Below are positions 42,738 to 51,122 of a stretch of DNA of 64,000 bases, one piece after another (within the stretch, counting starts at the first letter, position 1; each line of letters starts with the position of its first letter). Under the pieces are notes generated by a model. The model ran no database searches. It saw only the letters and a program-made list of their open reading frames with translations, and was not told the origin of the DNA. Origin of the DNA: DAIPKP01 sp964539095 (GTDB lineage: Bacteria > Synergistota > Synergistia > Synergistales > Aminiphilaceae); contig CAZIFL010000003.1 of NCBI GenBank assembly GCA_964539095.1, forward strand, positions 62,001 to 126,000. Reading direction: 5' to 3'. A program made the position numbers and the translations under genes.

Positions 42738-44977
42738 ACTTTCCCCGCCACATCTGCCCCCTCTGGGGGATGGTGCTCCTCGGGTTCTGCCTCGCCTGGG
42801 GAGGCTATGCGGGGATATCTCCTCCCCGGATGGTGGAGGAGCTGGAGCGGGATGTCATGGATATCTACAGCCAAGCCCTTCGCCCCCCCCGGGGGGATTG
42901 GCCCGTGGTGCTGGTGCTTGCCCGGGAGGCCTCTTTTCGGAAGCTCGGGGCCTGGCCTTGGTCTCGCAAGATTCATGGCAGCATGGTAAACCTTCTTGGG
43001 AATGCCCGAACCATCGTGCTGGATCTCATCTTTCCCGAAAGCCGGGGCTCCGAAGAGGATCGCTTTCTGGCAGAGGCGGTGAAGCGCCACGGAAACTGCG
43101 TGGTGGGGGCGCATCTGGTGCGGGAAGGAGAGGAGGAGGTGCTGGTGCTCCCCTATCCGGAGCTTGCAGCGAGTGCCCGGCATCTCGGGATCACCAACGT
43201 GGTCCCCGACATGGACGGGCTCTACCGCTTCCTGCTTCCTCTCTGGGGGTACGGAAAAAGGAGCCTCCCCTCCATTTCCCTGGCGGCGGCCCTGGCAGAT
43301 TCCGGAAGCTCTCTGGAGATGCGTCACGATCCTCGGGGAGCCACCCTTCTTCTGGGAGGACGCCCCCTGCCGCTGGAGCCCTTCGGGGGGATCTGGGTAA
43401 CCCCCTGGGATTATGAGAAGTATCCCATGTACGAATATGTGGACGTGCTGGAGGGGAAGATCACCTGGAGTGCCTTCGAAGATGCTTTGGTGCTGGTGGG
43501 GGTCGACGTGGCGGGGGCCATGGTGCAGGACATGGTCCCCGTACCCTGGAAGACCGGAGCTCGCACCATCCCTGGGGTTGCCTTTGTGGCTCTGGGGACG
43601 GAGAGCCTTCTCTCCGGAACCCCTCCGAGAAGCCTCTCCCGAAAGGAAATCCTTTTCTGGACCCTTCTTTTCGGTTTTCTCGGGGCCCTGGGAGGGCTGC
43701 TCGGGAATCCTCGCTGGAGCTGGATCCTTTTCGGAACCCTCGGCATGGCAATTCTCGGCGTCTCCTGGTTTCTCTGGAGTTCTTCCGGGCTCTGGCTCCC
43801 TCCGGTGGTTCCCCTCTTGACCCTTCTCCTTACCTACTTCGGGGCCCTCTTTGTCCGGCTGCTGGGGCTTTACCGTTCCGTCCGCCTGGGGAGCTTCTAC
43901 TCGGAAATTCTCGCCTCCCTCACAGAGCAGGAGAAGAAAGACTGGCACAGCCCCGGAGCCTATCTTCAGCAGATATGGCCGAGGATTCAGGAAACCACCT
44001 CCATCGCCCTTCTTAAACGACACGCCTCCCCCAAAAGTGTGGAGCAGCTTCTTGCCCGGGGAGCGCAGCTTCTCGCCCGGGAGGAGGGGACCTGGCTTCT
44101 CAAAATTTCCTCTACCCCTCACCCTTACCGCCTCTTTATCCAACCCCCCTCGGGGTGGGGCGGGCTGGTGGAGCTGGGGTGGAGACGTCGGGTCTCCCGG
44201 GAGGATCTGCAGAGCGCCGTGGCGGTGGTGCTTTCGGTCTCCTGGTTCGGAGTGGCTCTCAAGCGTGAAGCTCAGCGCCTTCGGGCCTTTGAAGGCACCA
44301 TCAAGGCGGTGGTGGCGGCGGTGGATGCCAAGGATGCGGAGACTCGGGGGCATTCGGACAGGGTGGCGCTACTCTCTCGGGCTCTTGCGGAGGCTTTGGG
44401 GCTTGATCCTCAATTTGTGGAAGAACTCTACTTCGGGGCTCTGCTTCACGATGTGGGGAAGATCGGCATCCCCGACGCCATTCTCCAGAAGCCCGACAAG
44501 CTCTGCTACGAGGAGTTCGAAGCCATTAAGGAGCACCCCCTTCTGGGAAAGGGGATCATGGAGGCGGTGGCACTTCCCGAGGTGGCGGTGCAGGGGATAG
44601 TGGAGCATCACGAACGGCTGGACGGCACGGGATATCCCCGGGGGCTCAAGGGAGAGGAGGTCAGCCTGGCGGGGCGGATCATCGCTGTGGCGGATGCCTT
44701 TGATGCTCTCTCCAGCCGACGAACCTACAAAGAACGCTGGTCCCTGGAGCGTATTTTTGCCTACTTCCGGGAAGAGCGGGGTACCCGGTACGATCCCCAG
44801 GTGGTGGATGTTCTCCTCTCCATCGGCGAGGATTGGTATGCCTCCCGGGAGCTGCCGGAGGCAGTGCTTGAATCTGAACCTGCGGGAGAATCTGAAGAGC
44901 ATGAGAGGAACCATGAGAACCATAAGGAAGAGAGAAACGAAAAGAACGAAGAGGATCAACAGAATGAACGGAAATAG
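42734..44977 (+). CDS. CHASE2 / HD-GYP membrane protein, probable c-di-GMP phosphodiesterase
   Basis: A 747-residue receptor. N-terminal anchor (CPLWGMVLLGFCLAWGGYAG), periplasmic CHASE2 domain (about 30-300: WPWSRKIHGSMVNLLGNARTIVLDLIF, DALVLVGVDVAGAMVQDMVPVP), three membrane helices (about 305-380), a cytoplasmic linker, then HD-GYP (about 525-700). Catalytic motifs are intact: HSDRVALLS, HDVGKIGIPD (near 572), HHERLDGTGYPRGLKG (near 624) and DAFDALSSRRTYK. The C-terminal 40 residues are an unusual charged Glu/Asn/Lys tail. It starts within the LPP20-like gene's stop (ATGA). It likely degrades c-di-GMP in response to an envelope signal, opposing the GGDEF protein at 16-17 kb. Confidence 0.92.
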   Translation: MNFPRHICPLWGMVLLGFCLAWGGYAGISPPRMVEELERDVMDIYSQALRPPRGDWPVVLVLAREASFRKLGAWPWSRKIHGSMVNLLGNARTIVLDLIFPESRGSEEDRFLAEAVKRHGNCVVGAHLVREGEEEVLVLPYPELAASARHLGITNVVPDMDGLYRFLLPLWGYGKRSLPSISLAAALADSGSSLEMRHDPRGATLLLGGRPLPLEPFGGIWVTPWDYEKYPMYEYVDVLEGKITWSAFEDALVLVGVDVAGAMVQDMVPVPWKTGARTIPGVAFVALGTESLLSGTPPRSLSRKEILFWTLLFGFLGALGGLLGNPRWSWILFGTLGMAILGVSWFLWSSSGLWLPPVVPLLTLLLTYFGALFVRLLGLYRSVRLGSFYSEILASLTEQEKKDWHSPGAYLQQIWPRIQETTSIALLKRHASPKSVEQLLARGAQLLAREEGTWLLKISSTPHPYRLFIQPPSGWGGLVELGWRRRVSREDLQSAVAVVLSVSWFGVALKREAQRLRAFEGTIKAVVAAVDAKDAETRGHSDRVALLSRALAEALGLDPQFVEELYFGALLHDVGKIGIPDAILQKPDKLCYEEFEAIKEHPLLGKGIMEAVALPEVAVQGIVEHHERLDGTGYPRGLKGEEVSLAGRIIAVADAFDALSSRRTYKERWSLERIFAYFREERGTRYDPQVVDVLLSIGEDWYASRELPEAVLESEPAGESEEHERNHENHKEERNEKNEEDQQNERK

Positions 44978-44995
44978 GTCGTAATACAAAAAGAG

Positions 44996-45048
44996 CGAGG
45001 AGTTCTGTGCTGGGGAACTCCTCGTGGGGGGTGCGTTTTTTGTTTTTT
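44996..45048. terminator. Bidirectional terminator
   Basis: Perfect 10-bp stem CGAGGAGTTC (44996-45005) / GAACTCCTCG (45015-45024). On the minus strand it is followed by CTCTTTTTG; on the plus strand T-runs begin 12 nt after the stem. Separates convergent genes. Confidence 0.7.
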
Positions 45049-45082
45049 GATTAAGAAATGCTGTGAGATACGCCGGTTCTCT

Positions 45083-45820
45083 TCACGCAATCCACCGTTT
45101 GCGGATATTATGAATGCTTAACAGGAAAAGCCCCGCACAGAAGGCCCCGAGAATGCCGAAATCCATCAGAAAGGGGAGCATGTGCTCCCCCCGGAGGGAG
45201 CCGTGCAGAAGGTCCGCCCCGTAGGTGAGAGGAAGGGCGTAGGAGAGGGGGCGCAGGAAAAAGGGCAAGTTGCTCACGGGGACGAAGAGGCCGCAGAGAA
45301 AGATCATGGGAAACCGGAAGAAGTTGGAAAAAGTCTGGGCCTCAAAAACCTCGTTTACCGCCACGGCGATGAAAAGCCCCAAAAAGGTGGAGGCCAGGGC
45401 GATGAGCAGCGCCGCAGGAACAAAGATATGCCACGCCACCGGAGGAAGGCCGAAGAAGAGGGCCGCCATGATCACGGGGACAAAGGCGTTGGCCACCCCG
45501 AAGAGAACGGCGCCGCTTGTCTTGGCGATCATGAGCATCTCCAGGGAGAGAGGAGCCAGAAGAAGCCGTTCGAAGGTGCGGTTTTTCTTCTCGAAGGTCA
45601 CCGTTACCGCCAGCATGGAGGTGGTGCCGAAAAGAATGGATACCGCCACCACCCCCGGAAGCACCAGAGGCAGGCTCTCCAGCCCCCGGCCGGACTTTAC
45701 GAAGAACATCCCCGTCCAGGCCAGAGGAAAGATGATCCCCCAACTGATATTCGGGGGCTTGAGATAGTAAGTGCGCATATCCTTCAGCAGGATATTCCAG
45801 AAGACGATCCAGGATTTCAT
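45083..45820 (-). CDS. ABC-2 type exporter permease
   Basis: A 245-residue ABC-2 membrane protein with six predicted helices (ISWGIIFPLAWTGMFFV, LPLVLPGVVAVSILFGTTSMLAVTVTFEK, FFGLPPVAWHIFVPAALLIALASTFLGLFIAV, FRFPMIFLCGLFVPVSNLPFFLRPLSYALPLTYGADLL). The last block is the ABC-2 signature. Start overlaps the ATPase stop by 4 bp. Resembles DrrB/NodJ-type drug or polymer exporters. Third gene of an arsR-ATPase-permease operon; substrate unknown. Confidence 0.9.
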   Translation of the reverse strand: MKSWIVFWNILLKDMRTYYLKPPNISWGIIFPLAWTGMFFVKSGRGLESLPLVLPGVVAVSILFGTTSMLAVTVTFEKKNRTFERLLLAPLSLEMLMIAKTSGAVLFGVANAFVPVIMAALFFGLPPVAWHIFVPAALLIALASTFLGLFIAVAVNEVFEAQTFSNFFRFPMIFLCGLFVPVSNLPFFLRPLSYALPLTYGADLLHGSLRGEHMLPFLMDFGILGAFCAGLFLLSIHNIRKRWIA

Positions 45821-46971
45821 GCCTCTCCCCCCTCGTTTTTCTTGTTGTTCGTGCTCCCCTTATCGCTTTTGCTGCCACCATTGCCGCCCTTGCGTTCCTT
45901 CTCCTTCTGCATCATCCCCGCCTCGATCCCCGTGATCTGCACAAAGACGTTCTCCAGGCTGGGGCGGATCTTCCGGGCCTCGTAGACCTCTGCCCCCCGA
46001 TCCTCCAGAAAACGCACCAGAGCCCCCACCCGAATGGGATGCGCCGCCTCCACCTGAAGAACACCCCCCTCGGGAGAGCTGAAGGTATACTCTTCCTCGA
46101 AGGGCTCCTGCTGGAGAAGGGCCTTCAGATTCTCCGGCCCCTCCTGATAGGCCAGATGCAGCACGTGGTGATTCTGGATAGGCTCCATAAGGGTCTCCAC
46201 CCGATCTACCCGGACGATGCGCCCCTCCACGATAAAGGCGATACGTTCACAGAGCCGTTCCGCCTCCTCGATATAATGGGTGGTGAGAAAGATGGTGGTT
46301 CCCCCCTGGTGAAGCTTGGCGATGAGCTGCCGAAGCTGCCGGGCGCTGGCCACGTCGATCCCCGTGGTGGGCTCGTCCAGAAAGAGGATTTTGGGGTTGT
46401 GAATAATCCCTGCGGCGATGGTGAGTTTGCGCTTCATCCCCTTGGAGTAGCTGCCAAACTTGCGGTTTGCCGCCGGGGTGAGGCTGAAAAATTCCAGAAG
46501 CTCCCGAGCCCGGGCGGTGCGCTCCTTCTTCCCCATGCCGTAGAGGGCAGCGCAGAAGGTGAGATTGTCGAACCCCGTAAGCTCCGCATAGAGATTGCTC
46601 TCGTCGGGAACCACCCCCAGAAGATGCTGGGCGCTCCGGGGATGGGCCACGCAATCCACCCCCCCGATGCGGATGGAGCCCGTATCGGGGCGGGCAAGCC
46701 CCGTGAGAATATTGATGGTGGTGGTCTTTCCCGCTCCGTTGGGGCCGAGAAAGCCGAAAAGCTCCCCAGAAAAGACCTCGAAACTGATATCCTTCAGGGC
46801 CTGCACATCCTCAAACCGCTTGGAGAGCCCCTGTACTTCCAGGGCTATCTCTCTTGGGGCATTTCGGTTGGTTTGGCTAGTTGGGCTGGGCTCCCCAGTT
46901 CCCCTGATGTGGGGCTTTTCTGTTGCCTGTGCCGCTTCCGCCACGTGCCTCGTATCGCTGCCTGCAGTCAT
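45817..46971 (-). CDS. ABC-2 exporter ATPase (DrrA/CcmA-like)
   Basis: About 384 residues. ATG 46971 lies 4 bp after the arsR stop and has GAGAGGA at 8 bp; the longer frame to 47130 is inside arsR. An unusual 45-residue polar leader rich in Thr, Pro and Asn precedes the NBD. NBD motifs: LGPNGAGKTTTINILTGL, Q-loop GVVPDESNLYAELTG, signature YSKGMKRKLTIAAGII, FLDEPTTGIDVASARQLR. The C-terminal 80 residues form the DrrA-like regulatory extension. Partner of the following permease. Confidence 0.92.
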   Translation of the reverse strand: MTAGSDTRHVAEAAQATEKPHIRGTGEPSPTSQTNRNAPREIALEVQGLSKRFEDVQALKDISFEVFSGELFGFLGPNGAGKTTTINILTGLARPDTGSIRIGGVDCVAHPRSAQHLLGVVPDESNLYAELTGFDNLTFCAALYGMGKKERTARARELLEFFSLTPAANRKFGSYSKGMKRKLTIAAGIIHNPKILFLDEPTTGIDVASARQLRQLIAKLHQGGTTIFLTTHYIEEAERLCERIAFIVEGRIVRVDRVETLMEPIQNHHVLHLAYQEGPENLKALLQQEPFEEEYTFSSPEGGVLQVEAAHPIRVGALVRFLEDRGAEVYEARKIRPSLENVFVQITGIEAGMMQKEKERKGGNGGSKSDKGSTNNKKNEGGEA

Positions 46972-46975
46972 AATG

Positions 46976-47353
46976 TCATCCTCTCCGATCCGTGGATCTA
47001 TCCGGGCAGAGGGATATATCCTCCCCCCGAAGAAAGCCTGCGGCCTCCTCCTCCGAGAGAGGAGAGAGCAGCTTGCGAATCTTCTCATCCCAGAGATGCA
47101 AGGTCTTTTCGTTGATCCTGTAGTGCACAAAGTAGCCTCGTTTATCCGGAATAACCAGATCCGCCTCCCGAAGTATCCGAAGATGCTGGGATACTGCAGC
47201 GGGGGTGATCCCCAGATGTTTTGCCAGAGCGTTCACGCAGAAAGGACGGGCTTTCAGCAGTTCCAGCATGCGTATCCTGCTCTCTACTGCAAGAATTTTA
47301 AAGATCCCCGCCATCTTTCGAAGCTCTTCCTCTCTCATGTCCTTCGTTTGCAT
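46976..47353 (-). CDS. ArsR-family winged-helix repressor
   Basis: A 125-residue ArsR/SmtB-fold protein. wHTH: FKILAVESRIRMLELLKARPFCVNALAKHLGITPAAVSQHLRILREADLVIPDKRGYFVHYRI. The metal-site helix has a single Cys (PFCVNALA) where ArsR has CVC, so a classical arsenic site is absent; another ligand, or a Cys-based switch, is possible. ATG 47353 with GAGGGGG. A perfect palindrome at its promoter is the likely operator. It starts the exporter operon. Confidence 0.92.
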   Translation of the reverse strand: MQTKDMREEELRKMAGIFKILAVESRIRMLELLKARPFCVNALAKHLGITPAAVSQHLRILREADLVIPDKRGYFVHYRINEKTLHLWDEKIRKLLSPLSEEEAAGFLRGEDISLCPDRSTDRRG

Positions 47354-47379
47354 GTCATCCCCCTCTCAAATTTGTTTAA

Positions 47380-47422
47380 GTATCTGCGCAGATACAGTAG
47401 GGGTATTTGTTGGATATGTCAA
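47380..47422 (-). promoter_or_regulatory. arsR promoter with 16-bp palindromic operator
   Basis: On the minus strand: TTGACA (plus 47417-47422), 17-bp spacer, -10 TACTGT (plus 47394-47399). A perfect palindrome GTATCTGCGCAGATAC (47380-47395) covers the end of the -10 and the start site, 27 bp before the ATG. This form is typical for ArsR-family autorepression. Confidence 0.8.
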
Positions 47423-47679
47423 GGGCGGGCGCTCTTCTTTCAATCCACAGGTTATGGTAGTAATACCGTACATTTTATTTTGCGCAGAGGCAAGAGAGAC
47501 TTTGTTGCGTCTCAATTTTCTGTCTGTTGCGGCAATTCGTCGTTTCAATATTTCTCCTTACATCTTCAATTCCCTTTTTACTGCAGCCCTAGCAAGGCAT
47601 GCGGTATCCTTTGAAGGCCTCGACTGTTGCTATTGCATGGCGACAATTTCCCCGTCGTGTTTTTTCCGTCGAACAAGCA

Positions 47680-47733
47680 TTGACACAGACGCGTTTGTTC
47701 GCCTAGAATCAAGTTAGGTATGGCTAACTTGAT
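47680..47733 (+). promoter_or_regulatory. Promoter and metal-box-like operator of the methyltransferase/importer operon
   Basis: TTGACA (47680-47685), 18-bp spacer, TAGAAT (47704-47709). Overlapping the -10 and the start site is a perfect inverted repeat ATCAAGTTAG-N6-CTAACTTGAT (47708-47733). Its core, GTTAG...CTAAC, resembles DtxR/IdeR-type iron or manganese boxes (TTAGGTTAG / CTAACCTAA consensus). A repressor bound here would block RNA polymerase. The regulator gene itself is not in the window. The rest of the 460-bp gap from 47354 holds no gene I can support. Confidence 0.75.
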
Positions 47734-47813
47734 GATCGCCGCTTTCGCGCTGGGCGCAGAAAAACCGGAGTGGGCGAAAATCGGTTGTTGACGGTTCGGA
47801 AAGGACGATTCGT

Positions 47814-48638
47814 ATGGATATGATGCGGTACGAGCAGATGTTGAAAAAACCCTCCGCGGAGGGGTGCGACGCGGAGGCGAAGTGGGATGCCAGGGCGGAC
47901 GAGTTCAGCGATTCACAGAAGAAGAAGGAACCGGAGCTTACCGACAGAGTGACGGAATTCCTGCTGGCAAAAGGATTTCTTGGCGGTCTCGATGTGCTGG
48001 ACGTGGGCGGAGGAGCCGGACGGTACGCTGTCCCCTTCGCGGCGTACGCGAAGAAGGTCGTGATGACGGATATCTCGGGGCGGATGCTGGAGCGTGCACA
48101 GGAGAACGCGGAGCGGACGGGACGGAGCAACCTGGAGTACGTCAAGCTCGACTGGACCGCGGCCGACCCGGCGTCGTCAGGGTGGGAGGGGCGCTTCGAC
48201 CTGGTTTTTGCGTCCATGTGCCCCGCTGTCAAGAGCCGGGAGGGGATCGACAAAATGTCGGCCGTCTCCGGAGGGCGTTGCGTGATCAATCAGATGATCG
48301 AGTCGAAGGACACCGTTGCGGAGATGCTCCGAGAGGAGCTGGCGATTCGTCCTTCCTACGATCCGCATAACGACAGAGATTCCGTACAGGGGATCTTCAA
48401 TATTCTCTGGCTTCAAGGGTACGAGCCGGAGATCACGTATCTGAAGGAGCGCATGGAGGTGCGGCTCTCCGTGGAAGAGGCAGCCTCCCGCTATACGAGG
48501 AAGTTTGGTGAGGCCGCGGCGGAGAGGGGCCTGAGCTTGAAAGGGATTCTTTCCGGGTGCGCCGAGGGCGGCGAGATCGTTGTGAAAAACCGCACGACGC
48601 TTGCGATGATTTTCTGGAAAGCCCGCATGGGCGAATGA
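47814..48638 (+). CDS. Class I SAM-dependent methyltransferase
   Basis: A 274-residue methyltransferase, cytoplasmic. Motif I VLDVGGGAGRYAVPFA (near 62), post-I VVMTDISGRMLERAQENAE, motif II region FDLVFASMCPAV. ATG 47814 follows AAAGGA at 8 bp. An N-terminal helical segment (AKWDARADEFSDSQKKK) is typical of small-molecule methyltransferases. It begins the operon, 19 bp before a family-5 binding protein, so it likely modifies, or modifies a precursor of, what the importer handles. Codons end in C or G more than in neighbouring genes and Asp is mostly GAC, unlike the flanking chromosome. The substrate is unknown; a metal-binding ligand is one possibility. Confidence 0.85.
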   Translation: MDMMRYEQMLKKPSAEGCDAEAKWDARADEFSDSQKKKEPELTDRVTEFLLAKGFLGGLDVLDVGGGAGRYAVPFAAYAKKVVMTDISGRMLERAQENAERTGRSNLEYVKLDWTAADPASSGWEGRFDLVFASMCPAVKSREGIDKMSAVSGGRCVINQMIESKDTVAEMLREELAIRPSYDPHNDRDSVQGIFNILWLQGYEPEITYLKERMEVRLSVEEAASRYTRKFGEAAAERGLSLKGILSGCAEGGEIVVKNRTTLAMIFWKARMGE

Positions 48639-48657
48639 GCATGGTAGGGGGAGAACG

Positions 48658-50166
48658 ATGAAAAAGATGATCGTGGCGGCACTGTGCGCGCTGTGCATGT
48701 TTTGCGGGATCGGGGCGGGGAGTGCCGAGGCGATGACGCTTAGGCTGGAGGGCGGAAATATCGGCGTGCCGAATCCGTTCAGACACACGATCCGGGGGCC
48801 TGGCATAGCGAGGATGCAGATTTTGTACGACTCCCTGCTGGAGAAGGACGAGAACGGAGATATCCCGTGGCTTGCGGAGAGCTGGGAGTTGAGCGAGGAT
48901 GGCACGGTGTACACCTTCCGGCTGAGGGAGAACACGTTCTGGCACGATGGGGAGCCTCTGACCGCGGAGGATGTGGTTTTTACCTTCGCGTACTACCGGA
49001 AGCATCTCCCGGTGTACGGACGCCTGATGGCGGGCGGGGAGTACATCGTGGCGGACGCGAGAGCGGTGGACCCACGTACGGTGGAGATTACGCTCCCACG
49101 CTTCGACAATACCTATCTTGCGAGCGTCGGCCTGGCCCGTATCCTTCCGAAGCACATATGGGAGAAGGTCGAAGATCCGACGGCCTATGACGGCGAGGGC
49201 GTCACCGTAGGCAGCGGGCCCTACAGGCTCCATCGCTTCGACGCGAAGCAGGGGGCGTACCGGTACGTTACGTTCGATCGCTACTGGGGGCCAAAGCCTG
49301 GGGCGGAAGCGGTGGAGTGGGTTCCGGTTGGGGACAGGGTGCTCGCCTTCGAAAAAGGGGAGATCGATCTGATCAACGCGCCGGTGGATCTTCTGCCGCG
49401 ATACAAAAACGACCCTGTGTTCACGATCCTGACGGCGCACTCGCTGCACAGTTATCGGCTGATGATGAATATGGAGGCCGTTCCTGCGCTGCGCGACGCT
49501 GCCGTCAGGAAAGCGATGGCGTATGCTCTCGACCGTGAAGGACTGGTCAAGTCGATCGCGCGCGGTTCCGCCACGGTAAGTAGCATGGGGTACGTGCCGG
49601 CGGAAAGTCCTTGGCACAATCCCGGGATAGAGCAGTACCCCCACGATCCCCGGAGGGCGAAGGAGCTTCTGGGGGGACGGAGCTTCTCGTTTTCGCTGCT
49701 GACGGACAACACTCCTGAGGGGACGAAAACGGCGGAGCTGATCAAGCTGTCTCTCTCTGCGGTTGGCATTGATGCGGTGGTGAAGAGCGTCGAAGGCAGG
49801 ACGAGGGACAACGCGATGCGGACAGGCGAGTATGAACTTCTGCTGGTTAACTTTGGTGGCATGGGGGGCGACCCCGACTTTATCCGCGCGCTCTACGGTG
49901 TGGGGGCCGGGCTAGTCAAGGGGTGGTCGAACGAAGAGCTGTCGGAGCTGTTGAACGCGCAGACCGTGGAGAGAGACGCCGAGGTCCGTAAGGCGATGGT
50001 TTTCCGGATTCAGGAGATTCTCGCCGACGAAGTTCCCGTGGTGATGCTCTTCGGGGCCGTCGACAACTTCGTCTACCGGAGCGGGAAGTACGACGGCTGG
50101 GTGTGTCGGTACGATCACAACAAGGTTGACCACAACAAGCTCTCCTATCTGAATAGAAAACCGTGA
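48658..50166 (+). CDS. Family-5 extracellular solute-binding protein (methyltransferase operon)
   Basis: A 502-residue SBP_bac_5 receptor with signal peptide KKMIVAALCALCMFCGIGAGSAEA; Cys residues inside the hydrophobic core may not be lipidated. Class motifs: YDSLLEKDENGDIPWLAESWELSEDG, TFWHDGEPLTAEDVVFTFAYY, VGSGPYRL, VRKAMAYALDREGLVKSI and DPRRAKELL. Some nickel and metallophore receptors share these, as do peptide receptors. The stop overlaps the next start (TGATG). Same operon as a methyltransferase and under a metal-box-like operator, so a metal complex is a reasonable ligand; inference only. Confidence 0.9.
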   Translation: MKKMIVAALCALCMFCGIGAGSAEAMTLRLEGGNIGVPNPFRHTIRGPGIARMQILYDSLLEKDENGDIPWLAESWELSEDGTVYTFRLRENTFWHDGEPLTAEDVVFTFAYYRKHLPVYGRLMAGGEYIVADARAVDPRTVEITLPRFDNTYLASVGLARILPKHIWEKVEDPTAYDGEGVTVGSGPYRLHRFDAKQGAYRYVTFDRYWGPKPGAEAVEWVPVGDRVLAFEKGEIDLINAPVDLLPRYKNDPVFTILTAHSLHSYRLMMNMEAVPALRDAAVRKAMAYALDREGLVKSIARGSATVSSMGYVPAESPWHNPGIEQYPHDPRRAKELLGGRSFSFSLLTDNTPEGTKTAELIKLSLSAVGIDAVVKSVEGRTRDNAMRTGEYELLLVNFGGMGGDPDFIRALYGVGAGLVKGWSNEELSELLNAQTVERDAEVRKAMVFRIQEILADEVPVVMLFGAVDNFVYRSGKYDGWVCRYDHNKVDHNKLSYLNRKP

Positions 50167-51122
50167 TGAGAAGCCGCTATGCCGCGGTGCTCCTGGTGGT
50201 TCTCGTGGCGAATTTCCTTCTGCCGAGGCTGATGCCGGGCGACCCGTTTGAACTGCTTTCCGTGGAGGACGGGTACGCCGGCGCCGCCTTCACGGACGAG
50301 CAGATTGCGCGGTACAAGGCGTATTACGGCCTCGACAGGCCGATGCATGCGCAGTTCCTGCAGTATGTCCAGGGGCTGTTGACGGGCGATCTGGGGTACA
50401 GCATCTACTACAAGACGAGCGTGGCGGAGATGATCCGCGCGCGTATTCCGTGGACGGTGTTCATCGTGCTCTGCGCGCTCGTCGCGAGCAGCGTTGTGGG
50501 CACGGTGCTGGGAGCTTTGTCCGCCATGCTTCGTGAGGGGCCGGCGGACAGACTCATGTATTTTTTCATGATGGTTTTCTCCGAAATCCCGTCGTTTTTG
50601 CTGGGGACGCTACTGCTGATCTTGTTCGCGGCGAGATTTGGCTGGTTCCCTCTCTCTGGAGGGGCGACCTCCTTTGCCGTCTACTCCTCACCGCTGGAGC
50701 AGGTCGCCGATCTGCTGCGCCATGCAGCGTTGCCGGTGCTTACTTTGGCGCTGGTCGGGGTGGGGAACTTCTACCTGCTGGCGAGGAGCAGCATGCTGAC
50801 GGTGCTGACGAAGGACTACATCCGCACGGCGAGGGCCAAGGGGCTGTCGAAAGGCCGCATCCTCTTTCACCACGCGCTCAGGAACGCCCTTCCTCCGATC
50901 GTTGCCCGTTTTTTTATGAGCATGGGGGGGATGTTTGGCGGTGCCGTGCTTGTGGAGAACGTCTTCGCCTACCCCGGAATGGGGCGTCTGCTGCGGGATG
51001 CGGTACTCGCCCGTGACTACGTGCTGGCCCAGGGTGTTTTCCTGACGATCGCCGTGACGGCTCTACTCATGAACTGGGCGGCGGACATCGTCTACCGCAG
51101 GCTTGACCCAAGGGTGGTGTAG
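50166..51122 (+). CDS. Family-5 ABC importer permease B (methyltransferase operon)
   Basis: About 318 residues. ATG 50166 overlaps the receptor stop; GTG 50163 would add one residue. DppB/NikB features: NFLLPRLMPGDPFELLSVEDG, YKAYYGLDRPMHAQFLQYVQGLLTGDLGYSIYY, EAA loop ARAKGLSKGRILFHHALRNALPP and GAVLVENVFAYPGMGRLLRDAVLARDYVLAQG. Six membrane helices. Directly abuts permease C. Confidence 0.92.
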   Translation: MRSRYAAVLLVVLVANFLLPRLMPGDPFELLSVEDGYAGAAFTDEQIARYKAYYGLDRPMHAQFLQYVQGLLTGDLGYSIYYKTSVAEMIRARIPWTVFIVLCALVASSVVGTVLGALSAMLREGPADRLMYFFMMVFSEIPSFLLGTLLLILFAARFGWFPLSGGATSFAVYSSPLEQVADLLRHAALPVLTLALVGVGNFYLLARSSMLTVLTKDYIRTARAKGLSKGRILFHHALRNALPPIVARFFMSMGGMFGGAVLVENVFAYPGMGRLLRDAVLARDYVLAQGVFLTIAVTALLMNWAADIVYRRLDPRVV

